A stretch of DNA of 64,000 nucleotides from Wenzhouxiangella sp. GTDB taxonomy: Bacteria > Pseudomonadota > Gammaproteobacteria > Xanthomonadales > Wenzhouxiangellaceae. The position numbers and the translations under genes were made by a program. Below, piece after piece: positions 45,679 through 53,982 of this stretch. Numbering within the stretch: the stretch's first letter is position 1; each line of letters begins with the position of its first letter. The notes under the pieces are model-generated. The model was given only the letters and a program-made list of their open reading frames with translations, did not search any database and was not told where the DNA came from. The stretch spans positions 1 to 64,000 of the forward strand of contig SKQS01000008.1 of the NCBI GenBank assembly GCA_007118895.1, written 5' to 3'.

Positions 45679-46154
45679 GCGTGCCTGCGCTGCCGGATTG
45701 CGAGTCGGTCTGGGACTATCCGCGACCGCCGCGCATCGAGCCGATCGACTGGGCGCTCAAGGTCGAGCATGACGGCCGGGTACTGGCTGAAACCCGACAG
45801 GGGCTCCGGATTCTTGAAACCTCACACCCACCGTGCTTTTATTTCCCGCCCGAAGCGGTGGACTTCAGCCGGCTGGTTGCCGGCGAAACCCGCACCTTTT
45901 GCGAATGGAAGGGTCAGGCACGGTACTGGCATCTGCAGGGTGAATCGGGGCTGGTGCGCGACGTCTGCTGGGCCTACCCCGATCCGGTCGACGACAGGAT
46001 TCGCGATCATCTGTCTTTCTATGCCGGTCGGGTGGATGCCTGCTTCGTCGCCGGCGAACGCGTCAGGCCGCAAGCCGGCGATTTCTACGGCGGCTGGATC
46101 CTGTCATGGGTCAGGGGCCCGTTCAAGGGCGGGCCGGGCACGCGCGGTTGGTAA
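45675..46154 (+). CDS. DUF427 family protein
   Basis: 159 residues from ATG 45675, overlapping the oxidoreductase stop as ATGA. Visible DUF427 features are DYPRPPRIEP at the start, a repeat of FYFPPEAVDFSRL, FCEWKGQARYWHL and CWAYPDP, and an aromatic end FYGGWILSWVRGPFKGGPG. The biochemical role is unknown. Its stop directly abuts the stop of the opposing alkyl-DHAP synthase-like gene (46154/46155). Confidence 0.9.
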   Translation: MSVPALPDCESVWDYPRPPRIEPIDWALKVEHDGRVLAETRQGLRILETSHPPCFYFPPEAVDFSRLVAGETRTFCEWKGQARYWHLQGESGLVRDVCWAYPDPVDDRIRDHLSFYAGRVDACFVAGERVRPQAGDFYGGWILSWVRGPFKGGPGTRGW

Positions 46155-47744
46155 TTATTCCGGATCGATCAGCACGCCGGGATTGAGTACGCCTTGGGGA
46201 TCCAGCTCTTGCTTGACTGCGCCCAGCGCCCTGGCGAACAGGGCAGGTCGCTGACGGTCATAGCCCGGGCGATGATCGCGGCCGACGGCGTGATGATGGG
46301 TGACCGTGGCGCCGTGCCGGTCAATGGCCTCCATCGTTGCCAGCTTGATCTCGTCCCATTGCTCGATCATCGACCCGGGCCGGCCCGGTGCGATCACTGT
46401 GTAGTAGGGCGCCGGCCCGTCCGGATAGACGTGGGTGAATCGACAGCCGACGGCGGCCCCACCGCACACCCGCCGGGCGGTGTCCTGAACCGCTGAAACA
46501 ATCGCTGCGTGCGTGTCCTCGAAGCGATCCCAGGTCACCGCGGTTTCGAAAGTCTCGACAATCATGCCCAGCCGGACCAGGGCATCGCGCATGTAGGGCG
46601 CCCGCAGGAAGGTCGAGCGCCACTGGGCGGCCGGATCATCAGTCTGCCCGGGATTCTCCAACACCTCGCCGCCGGTATCGCGGCAGATCTCAAGCGCCCG
46701 TCCCAGCCAGGCATCGACCGGGTGGTCGGCCGACTCGAAGGCAAGAATCAGCAGCTCGCGAGTGCCGTCGCCGATATCTGAAAGCACCGCCTCGGTGGCA
46801 TCGATCAGCCGGCAGTTGCTCGGATACAGTCCGGACTGGGCGATCTGGCGCACGGCTTTGCAGCCGTCTTTCATGCGCTCAAAGGCAATGGTGCATCCGG
46901 CCCGGTGTTCGGGCCGGGCCTGCAGCCGCATCCAGGCCGAGACGAAAAAACCCAGTATCCCTTCCGAGCCCAGCAACAGCCGATCCGGCGAAGGCCCGGC
47001 GCCGGAGGCGGGAAGGCGCCGGGTTTCGATCAGCCCGCTGGGTGTCAGCAGGCGAGTCGACTCGACCAGGTCGTCGATATGGGTTGGTCCCGTGGCGAAG
47101 TGCCCGCCGGCGCGGGTGGCCAGCCAGCCGCCCAGGGTCGAGAACTCGAACGACTGCGGATAATGCCTGAGCGTCAGGCCATGGGGTTTCAGGGCCGCTT
47201 CCAGCGCCGGTCCGTACAGCCCTGCTTGCAGATGGGCCGCGCGCGAGACCGGGTCGACCTCCAGCACCTGGTCGAAACGCGCCATGTCGACGCTGAGCGC
47301 GCCGGCCCAGTCGCCGTCCAGCCGTGCCTCGACCCCGCCGACCACGCTCGATCCGCCGCCGTAGGGAATCACGGCCAGGCGCTGGCTTGCGGCCCAGTCG
47401 AGCAGATCCAGAAGCTCCTGTTCGCTTGCCGGGCGGGCTACCAGGTCCGGCGCACGGCGAAAATCGCCATTCAGGCCGCGCACGATGTCGCGAAACGCCT
47501 TGCCGTAGGTGTGGCCGGCGCGGTCGCGGATGTCGTCGGACATCATGCCGGTCAGGCTTGCCGGGGGACAGACACGGCTGGCGGGAAGCTCCAGCCCTTC
47601 AGCCGTCGGTATCGGCGACGGCTTATCTACCGGCAGGCCGAACTGTGCTTTGAGTCGCGTAGCCAGCGCGTCGATCTCGTCGGGAGCAAGCGCTGCCTGC
47701 TCCAGACCCCAGCCCCAGAAGCTTCGTGTCGTCATCTTGAGCAT
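46155..47744 (-). CDS. Alkyldihydroxyacetonephosphate synthase-like FAD oxidoreductase
   Basis: 529 residues. The VAO-type FAD domain has VIPYGGGSSVVGGVEA and then FEFSTLGGWLATRAGGHFAT, which resembles the substrate site of AGPS. Near the end THHHAVGRDHRPGYD matches the AGPS histidine triplet. AGPS swaps the acyl chain of acyl-DHAP for a fatty alcohol to make ether lipids. Bacterial members may instead oxidise hydroxy acids, so the activity is inferred. It is the last gene of an operon with an epoxide hydrolase-like gene (30 bases upstream) and a DUF3667 gene. Confidence 0.85.
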   Translation of the reverse strand: MLKMTTRSFWGWGLEQAALAPDEIDALATRLKAQFGLPVDKPSPIPTAEGLELPASRVCPPASLTGMMSDDIRDRAGHTYGKAFRDIVRGLNGDFRRAPDLVARPASEQELLDLLDWAASQRLAVIPYGGGSSVVGGVEARLDGDWAGALSVDMARFDQVLEVDPVSRAAHLQAGLYGPALEAALKPHGLTLRHYPQSFEFSTLGGWLATRAGGHFATGPTHIDDLVESTRLLTPSGLIETRRLPASGAGPSPDRLLLGSEGILGFFVSAWMRLQARPEHRAGCTIAFERMKDGCKAVRQIAQSGLYPSNCRLIDATEAVLSDIGDGTRELLILAFESADHPVDAWLGRALEICRDTGGEVLENPGQTDDPAAQWRSTFLRAPYMRDALVRLGMIVETFETAVTWDRFEDTHAAIVSAVQDTARRVCGGAAVGCRFTHVYPDGPAPYYTVIAPGRPGSMIEQWDEIKLATMEAIDRHGATVTHHHAVGRDHRPGYDRQRPALFARALGAVKQELDPQGVLNPGVLIDPE

Positions 47745-47774
47745 CCAGAAAGTGATCCTTGCATGACGCTCATG

Positions 47775-48728
47775 CTACTGCATGCGACCCGGTTTGCTAC
47801 CAGTCGGCGATTCCTCATCCGACTCCCGAAAAAATCGCAGCGTCTCTTCGATCACCGGATCGGGAGCTTCCAGCGGCAGGAAGTGCCCGGCACCTTCTAT
47901 CATCCGATAGCGTCCACCGAATGGGGCCACGGCACGATCGCAATGCCTGAACATGGCTGGCGTGATGCAGCGGTCCCGTTCGCCGCTGAGCACAAGTACC
48001 GGGCCCTTCAGCGCGCCGAGGAACAGTTTGCGACTGAGCAGCCAGCGGCCGCAGTCGGCCGGAGACGGTCTTAGCAGCCCGCGGTAGTAGGCCATGGCGG
48101 CGCGTGCATTGACCGGCTCTGACAGCGTGGCTGTCACTTCATCGATACGCTGCTGAAAGCGGGTCATGTCACCGCTCCAGGCCCGCCACAGCCGGGCAAT
48201 GAATCGACTTTTGCTCGAGCGCAGTCTGCTTTCCGGCAGCCACGGCAGCTGGAAGAAAAGAATGTACCAGCTGCGCGCCAGCTGGCCCGGGTTGCGCAAC
48301 AGGTTGCCCAGGAATACCCGTCCAGGAGGCACCGACATCATAACCGCCTTGCGATACAGCTCCGGATTGCGGTTGATCGCTGCCTGGACTGTAATCGCCC
48401 CCCAATCATGGCCTGCGAGATACACGCTTTTGCAGCCCAGGCGAGCCTTCAGCGCCTGGCTGAGCTTGGCCACATCGGTCGCCAGATCGGCAATCTGTGT
48501 GGTGGCCAGCGAACACCGACGAACAGGCTCCGGAACCTCGCTCGGCCGATAGCCACGCATGAATGGCGCGGCGCAGCAAAAGCCGGCCTCGCTCAGACGC
48601 TGCATCATCGGTATAAACGACCGGGCGTCGTCCGGGAAGCCATGCAGCATCAGCAACAGCCTATCCGAGCTGCCGGCGACCAGCACCTCGAATTCCAGAT
48701 CGTTGGCAGTGATCCGTATCGCTTGCAC
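47775..48728 (-). CDS. Alpha/beta hydrolase, epoxide hydrolase-like
   Basis: 317 residues from GTG 48728. The oxyanion motif is LMLHGFPDDARSF and the nucleophile elbow is YLAGHDWGAITVQ, with aspartate as nucleophile. The histidine is in EGAGHFLPLE near the end. An Asp nucleophile fits epoxide hydrolases and haloalkane dehalogenases rather than esterases. No signal is seen. It starts three bases after the DUF3667 stop, so they are co-transcribed. Confidence 0.88.
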   Translation of the reverse strand: MQAIRITANDLEFEVLVAGSSDRLLLMLHGFPDDARSFIPMMQRLSEAGFCCAAPFMRGYRPSEVPEPVRRCSLATTQIADLATDVAKLSQALKARLGCKSVYLAGHDWGAITVQAAINRNPELYRKAVMMSVPPGRVFLGNLLRNPGQLARSWYILFFQLPWLPESRLRSSKSRFIARLWRAWSGDMTRFQQRIDEVTATLSEPVNARAAMAYYRGLLRPSPADCGRWLLSRKLFLGALKGPVLVLSGERDRCITPAMFRHCDRAVAPFGGRYRMIEGAGHFLPLEAPDPVIEETLRFFRESDEESPTGSKPGRMQ

Positions 48729-48731
48729 GGC

Positions 48732-49592
48732 TCAGGTCGCCAGAAAAACCGCCAGGAACTGAACCAGCCGGAACACGAAGTGACTGACTACCAGTACGAA
48801 AAACAGGGCCAGCGTTAGCAGCACCGCGCGGATCCAGCCCAGCCGGTAGCAGCGACGCAGCGACAGCAGCCAGTGAGCGAAGATCAGCGCCGGCATGCTG
48901 CCCCAGATGATGCGGAACACGGACATGAAATCGATGCCGAAAGCGGCATTTCCGGCCCGGATGATCAGCAGACCCAGCGGATACATCAACAGCGTCACCA
49001 GCAACAGGAAGGTGAACAGGTGGGTAGCGACGATGAAGTGCTCCGCGTAGAAGAGCTGACGCTTGAACAGCAGCAGCTTGAGCGCCAGGGCCAGCATCGG
49101 CAGGTGCAGTATGATCAGAGAGCGGGCCAGATTCAGGTTGATTCTTTCATAGCTCTCGGCATATTCAGTAAAACTTGTCTCACGTCTTTCCACCCTGGCA
49201 TCGACCAGCGGCTGGATCAGGCTGCTGTAGGGTTGCATGTAGTACTGCTCGTACAGATCCAGATTGAAGTCGGTCATCGGCGGGGCGATGAAGTAGAGCA
49301 GGTTGACCAGCAGGAACAAACCGATCGGCGAGAGGTAAGTGACTCTCTGCCCGTTCAGGTAGGCCGCACTGGGCAGGCCTGGGCGAAAGACCAGGGCGAT
49401 GAGGGTACGCACCAGCTTGCCCTCCACGTGCAGCAGCTCGTGGGCAAACTGGCCCAGCACATGGCCGAAGCGCCGGTCCCGCTCGGTCAGCACCTTCTGT
49501 CCGCACTGGCTGCACCAGCGACCCCCGAGCCGGGCGCCACAATTGGCGCAGTGTTTGCTTTCAGGCTGTGAGCTCACCAGCAGTCTCGTCAC
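48732..49592 (-). CDS. DUF3667 membrane protein with N-terminal zinc ribbon
   Basis: About 286 residues from GTG 49592; the start is uncertain, and GTG 49577 is also possible. Any start above 49780 would run through the opposing prpF start region. The N terminus carries a zinc ribbon CANCGARLGGRWCSQCGQK. Then come several hydrophobic helices (YLSPIGLFLLVNLLYFIA, LIILHLPMLALALKLLLF, FTFLLLVTLLMYPLGLLII and more). This pattern is DUF3667. The function is unknown, but it leads an operon with lipid-like enzymes. Confidence 0.85.
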   Translation of the reverse strand: MTRLLVSSQPESKHCANCGARLGGRWCSQCGQKVLTERDRRFGHVLGQFAHELLHVEGKLVRTLIALVFRPGLPSAAYLNGQRVTYLSPIGLFLLVNLLYFIAPPMTDFNLDLYEQYYMQPYSSLIQPLVDARVERRETSFTEYAESYERINLNLARSLIILHLPMLALALKLLLFKRQLFYAEHFIVATHLFTFLLLVTLLMYPLGLLIIRAGNAAFGIDFMSVFRIIWGSMPALIFAHWLLSLRRCYRLGWIRAVLLTLALFFVLVVSHFVFRLVQFLAVFLAT

Positions 49593-49779
49593 GGTGGGGA
49601 TGGCATTGATGACAGCCCATTGCAAGCAGACTCGGTCACGACAGGCTCCAAACAGGAATCCAGTCGCCGATTCTATGGCCGGGACGTCGCCTTGGCAAAA
49701 CGAATCGTTGAAACTGGCCATGTCGCGGCAAAACTGTGTAGTCTGGAGCAGTTGAGTTCGACACGAGCATCGAAACATC

Positions 49780-50946
49780 ATGATCCTTCGACCACAGCTT
49801 CGGATTCCCGCCACTTACATGCGCGGCGGCACCAGCAAGGGGGTGTTCTTTCGCCTTGAAGATCTTCCTGAACCAGCCCGTCAGCCTGGCCCGCAACGCG
49901 ATGCCCTGCTGCTCAGGGTCATCGGCTCGCCCGATCCCTACGGCAAGCACACCGACGGCATGGGTGGGGCCACCTCGAGTACCTCCAAGACGGTGATCCT
50001 GTCCCGATCCGGCAGGCCCGATCACGATGTCGACTACCGGTTCGGCCAGGTCTCGATCGACAAGCCCATCATTGACTGGTCGGGCAACTGCGGCAATCTG
50101 ACCGCCGCGGTGGGCTCGTTCGCCATTGCCAACGGCCTGGTCGATGCTGATCGCATTCCCGACAACGGCATCTGCAAGGTCCGCATCTGGCAGGCCAATA
50201 TCGAAAAGACCATCATCGCGCATGTGCCGATCAACAACGGCGAGGTGCAGGAAACCGGCGATTTCGAGCTCGATGGCGTGACCTTTCCGGCAGCCGAGGT
50301 AAGGATCGACTTCATGCATCCGACCGGCGACGAGCCGGCACTGCCGACAGGCAATCCGGTGGATGAATTCAACGTCCCCGGTTTCGGCCGCATCCTGGCC
50401 AGCTTCATCAGTGCCGGCATTCCAACCGTGTTTGTCAACGCCCTGGATATCGGAATGACCGGCACTGAACTGCAGTCGGCGGTCAACGACAACTCTGAGC
50501 TGCTGCAACGGCTGGAGCTGCTGCGCGCCCACGGCGCGGTGGCGATGGGCCTGATCGAGCAGCTTGACCAGGCGCGCCACCGCCAGCACACCCCGAAACT
50601 GGCCTGGGTAGCGCCGCCGGCTGACTACACCGCTTCCAGCGGCCGCCCGGTCAGCGCAGCCGATATCGATCTCAACGTGCGCGCCATGTCCATGGGCAAG
50701 TTGCATCACGCGATGATGGGTACGGCCGCCGTGGCCGTTGCCGCGGCCGCAGCGATTCCCGACACCCTGGTCAACAGGGCGGCAGGCTCGGCAGCAGAAG
50801 GTGGCGTTCGTTTCGGTCATCCTTCCGGCACCCTGGAAGTTGGCGCCAGCGTGGTTGAGGAAAACGGCCTGTGGCGGGTCGAGCGAGTCAGCATGAGCCG
50901 CAGCGCCCGGGTATTGATGGAAGGCTGGGTCAGGGTGCCGGGATGA
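49780..50946 (+). CDS. prpF: PrpF, 2-methylaconitate cis-trans isomerase
   Basis: 388 residues. It opens RIPATYMRGGTSKGVFFRLEDLPE, the PrpF signature with the active-site lysine, followed by GMGGATSSTSKTVIL and DWSGNCGNLTAAVG with the cysteine. The end has GAAEGGVRFGHPSGTLEVGA-like sequence. It isomerises the AcnD product so that the methylcitrate cycle can finish. It stands apart from acnD by 10 kb. Its stop overlaps the next gene as ATGA. Confidence 0.93.
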   Translation: MILRPQLRIPATYMRGGTSKGVFFRLEDLPEPARQPGPQRDALLLRVIGSPDPYGKHTDGMGGATSSTSKTVILSRSGRPDHDVDYRFGQVSIDKPIIDWSGNCGNLTAAVGSFAIANGLVDADRIPDNGICKVRIWQANIEKTIIAHVPINNGEVQETGDFELDGVTFPAAEVRIDFMHPTGDEPALPTGNPVDEFNVPGFGRILASFISAGIPTVFVNALDIGMTGTELQSAVNDNSELLQRLELLRAHGAVAMGLIEQLDQARHRQHTPKLAWVAPPADYTASSGRPVSAADIDLNVRAMSMGKLHHAMMGTAAVAVAAAAAIPDTLVNRAAGSAAEGGVRFGHPSGTLEVGASVVEENGLWRVERVSMSRSARVLMEGWVRVPG

Positions 50947-52481
50947 AGGTGGAGCGGCGGTTGCTGCTGGCGCCTGGCTCAGTCGCACTTGCGCTGATGC
51001 TGCTGGCCGGCTGCGGTCAGCGCGATCCCACTCTGGACACGCAGGACTGGCCGGAGCTGCTGGCCACGGCTGCGGTGGTCTCCGATCATCTGTTTCCCGG
51101 CTCGCGCGGCGAGCAGCTGGCATGGGTTGCCGAAGGCCTTTCTGTCCAGGGGCATGAGGAGGCTTCGCAGATTCTGCTCCGAAGAGCAGCCGGCGACCTG
51201 CGACGCATCGACAGTGCCGATGCCCGGGCCGCCCTGATTGCCGAACTGGCCTGGGTCGAAGCCAGGATGGGGCGTGCAGAGCAGGTACGCGAACGGCTGG
51301 CCGAAGGCGATCCGGTTTGGACGCGGCACTATCAGCGACTGGCTTCGACCATCGAGGCTCTGGTCGAGCACGGTCTGAACGATCAGGCGGTCGAGCTGAT
51401 GGAGTGGATGGAGATACGAGCCGAGTCAGTTCGACCACATGAGCCGGCACCCGTGCACTGGCGGCTGGCCCGTGGCTGGCAGGCGCTGGGCGAGATCGGT
51501 CGTGCTGCGAATCGGCTGGCAATCGCTGCCGATCAGGAGGCGGCACCTGACTACTTTTCGCTGGTGCTTGTCGCGGAGCAATACGCTTCGATCGGGCTGG
51601 AGGAGGATGCTTTGGCGACGGCGGCTCGAATCAGTGACATCAATCCGCATGGCAGAGCCCTGTATGGCAGCTGCCGCAGGCTGGCGCGTGACGGCCTGGT
51701 TGACCGAGCGGCATCATTTATCGGGCACTTTCAGCCAGAACGCCGCGAAGGTGCGGAGCGTAACCAACTGAAGTACTGGCAGGATTATTGCCGCAGAGAG
51801 ATCGTGGCCGGCCTGGTTGTCGAACGGAGACTGGATGAGGCCCTGGAAATACTGGAAGACATTGATAGTGCCGCGGTCAAGATCATGGCCACGGCAGCCT
51901 TCGCCCCGGCAGCCTGGCCGGAGCCGTCGCTTGCGGGTCGGGCGAAATCAACGCTGCATGAGGCCGAGCGCCTGGCGGCACGCATGCAACCCTATAGTCA
52001 GTCCCTGAGACTGGTCGACCTGGCTGCCGGTTTCTTGAGTGTCGGGATTGACAGCGAGGCTCGGCGGCTCTTGAACCGCGCCTATCATGTCGCGGCCGAT
52101 GTCACGGTTTACCGGGAGCGTGGCGAGATCAACCAGCGCCTGGCGCGGCGCTACATCGAGCTGGGCGATCTGCAAACCGCCCGGCAGGTGGCCGATAGAA
52201 TGCGGGGCGGAAACGCGCGGGCACGCATGCTGACTGCGATTGCCACGGCCCATGCCGAGTCCGGGCAATGGAGCGATGCGCTGGCGGCTGTGGCCGAAAT
52301 TCCGCGACGAGACATGATGACGCACCGATCCCGTGCCCTGATAGCGCTGGCGGGTATCTGCCACGCTGACGATTGCCAGCTGAATCAGGCAGAGCTTGCG
52401 CTGCTGAAGCAGCTTGAAAACGAGGCAATGCGTACCCGCCGTTTTTTCCGACTGATGAGAATCCTTGATCGCCTGTTCTGA
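50943..52481 (+). CDS. TPR-like helical-repeat lipoprotein
   Basis: 512 residues from ATG 50943, overlapping the prpF stop. The lipoprotein signal is MKVERRLLLAPGSVALALMLLAGC (lipid cysteine 24). The rest is helical, alanine-rich repeats of TPR type (for example LVAEQYASIGLEEDALATAARI, RRYIELGDLQTARQVADRM, AHAESGQWSDALAAVAEI). It should be a periplasmic scaffold. There is no sign of an enzyme. The link to prpF may be transcriptional only. Confidence 0.85.
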   Translation: MKVERRLLLAPGSVALALMLLAGCGQRDPTLDTQDWPELLATAAVVSDHLFPGSRGEQLAWVAEGLSVQGHEEASQILLRRAAGDLRRIDSADARAALIAELAWVEARMGRAEQVRERLAEGDPVWTRHYQRLASTIEALVEHGLNDQAVELMEWMEIRAESVRPHEPAPVHWRLARGWQALGEIGRAANRLAIAADQEAAPDYFSLVLVAEQYASIGLEEDALATAARISDINPHGRALYGSCRRLARDGLVDRAASFIGHFQPERREGAERNQLKYWQDYCRREIVAGLVVERRLDEALEILEDIDSAAVKIMATAAFAPAAWPEPSLAGRAKSTLHEAERLAARMQPYSQSLRLVDLAAGFLSVGIDSEARRLLNRAYHVAADVTVYRERGEINQRLARRYIELGDLQTARQVADRMRGGNARARMLTAIATAHAESGQWSDALAAVAEIPRRDMMTHRSRALIALAGICHADDCQLNQAELALLKQLENEAMRTRRFFRLMRILDRLF

Positions 52482-52535
52482 TTATCCCGGATTATTCATG
52501 ACCCAGACGTAGCGCCGCCGAAAACGCTGGGATAA
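52482..52535 (+). terminator. Possible terminator between the TPR lipoprotein and serpin genes
   Basis: TTATCCC (52482-52488) and GGGATAA (52529-52535) can form a long stem with an inner AGCG/CGCT. The arms are only seven bases and the loop is long. The stem begins right at the stop of the TPR gene and has no T run, so it is weak support. Confidence 0.35.
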
Positions 52536-52601
52536 AGACCTGCAACCGAGCCGGCCGGCTACTGTCGAACAACGGTATCGGCCGTTTCAAGGAGAAAACC
52601 A

Positions 52602-53981
52602 ATGCAACGAGTTCTCAGTTTTGCCGTCGTCCTGGCCATGGCCGCCCTGTTGGCGGCCTGCGAAAGGCCGCCGGAAGTGCCGGATCAGCCGGAGCGGGTG
52701 GTCGAGCGCGTCCCGCAGCCCGAGGCAGAGCCGCCAGAAGAGCGGCCGGACGAGGAACCAGTACAGGAGGTCGACACAATGCCGCTGACTGATGAAGATT
52801 TCGCGCGCTTTGGCGAAGGTCATCGCGATTTTGCCCTGGCGCTGTTTGCAGCGCTGGCTGAAGACCCTGAAATGACCGACAAAAACCTGCTGGTCTCTCC
52901 GCATTCCATCCTGTCGGCGCTGGCCATGGTCTATGCCGGCGCCGATGGCCTGACCCGCGAGCAGATGCGAAAAGCCCTGCGCCTGGGCCTGGATGAGCCG
53001 GCCCTGCATGGCGCTTTCTCGCGTCTTGATCAGGCCCTGGCCGAACGCTCGGCGATCAAGCGAGAGGACGAGGCGCGCGGCTTTACGCTGAACGTGGTCA
53101 ACCGGCTGTGGGGTCATCACGACTACGAGTTTGTGCCGGCCTACCTGGACCTGGTCGAGGCCTACTATGGCGCCGGCATCGAGCGGGTGGATTTCGAGGC
53201 CGACCCGAATAAAGTGCGCGGCCAGATCAATGCCTGGGTCGAGGAGCAGACCCGCGATCGCATTCGCGATCTGCTGCCGGACGGTAGCCTGGACGAGGAC
53301 ACCCGACTGGTGCTGGTCAACGCCATCTACTTCCTGGCCAGCTGGCACGAGGCCTTCGAGGAGGCCGAGACCCGCAAGGCGCCGTTCACCCGGCCCGACG
53401 GCAGTCCCACCGAGGTCGACATGATGCATCGCACCGGCAGGCTGCAGGCCCATGTGGGTGAGGAAACGGTGGCGGTGGCCATTCCCTACCTGGGTGGTGA
53501 TACCGTGCTGCTGGCAATGATGCCGGCTGACCCGCAAGCCGACTTCTTAGCCTGGGAGCGCTCGCTGGACCGCGCCGCATTCGATGCCGCGCTGGTCAGA
53601 ATGGAGTCTGAGCAGGTGGCGCTGGACTTTCCGAAATTCCGCACCGAAGGCGGCTTCCGGCTCAGTGATTTGCTCAAGGCCATGGGCATGGAAGAAGCCT
53701 TCGATCCGCCCCAGGCCAACTTCGAGCGCATGACCGGGGTGCCACCGGGCATCATCGGGCGCTCGCTGTATATCGACGAGGTGTTCCACAAGACCTTCAT
53801 CGATCTCGACGAGGCCGGCACCGAGGCGGCCGCTGCGACCGCCGTGGTCATGATGCGCCTGACCGCCGTGCAGCCCGAGCCCGAACCGATCAGCATCCGC
53901 TTCGACCGGCCGTTTGTCTATGCCATCTATGACCAGCCGACCGGCACCATCCTGTTCCTGGGCAGGCTGCTGGATCCATAG
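52602..53981 (+). CDS. Lipoprotein serpin (inhibitory type)
   Basis: 459 residues. The lipoprotein signal is MQRVLSFAVVLAMAALLAAC (lipid cysteine 20), followed by a proline- and glutamate-rich spacer to about residue 60. The serpin fold follows: LLVSPHSILSALAMVYAGA, LNVVNRLWGHHDYEFVPAYL, DTRLVLVNAIYFLASWHEAFE, LYIDEVFHKTFIDLDEAGTEAAAATAVVM, split at its motifs, and FDRPFVYAIYDQPTGTILFLGRL. The hinge AGTEAAAATA is the short-side-chain pattern of true inhibitors. By counting from hinge glycine P15, P1-P1' would be Leu-Thr in MMRLTAV. AAGGAG before the ATG is a good ribosome site. Confidence 0.95.
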   Translation: MQRVLSFAVVLAMAALLAACERPPEVPDQPERVVERVPQPEAEPPEERPDEEPVQEVDTMPLTDEDFARFGEGHRDFALALFAALAEDPEMTDKNLLVSPHSILSALAMVYAGADGLTREQMRKALRLGLDEPALHGAFSRLDQALAERSAIKREDEARGFTLNVVNRLWGHHDYEFVPAYLDLVEAYYGAGIERVDFEADPNKVRGQINAWVEEQTRDRIRDLLPDGSLDEDTRLVLVNAIYFLASWHEAFEEAETRKAPFTRPDGSPTEVDMMHRTGRLQAHVGEETVAVAIPYLGGDTVLLAMMPADPQADFLAWERSLDRAAFDAALVRMESEQVALDFPKFRTEGGFRLSDLLKAMGMEEAFDPPQANFERMTGVPPGIIGRSLYIDEVFHKTFIDLDEAGTEAAAATAVVMMRLTAVQPEPEPISIRFDRPFVYAIYDQPTGTILFLGRLLDP

Positions 53982-53982
53982 C

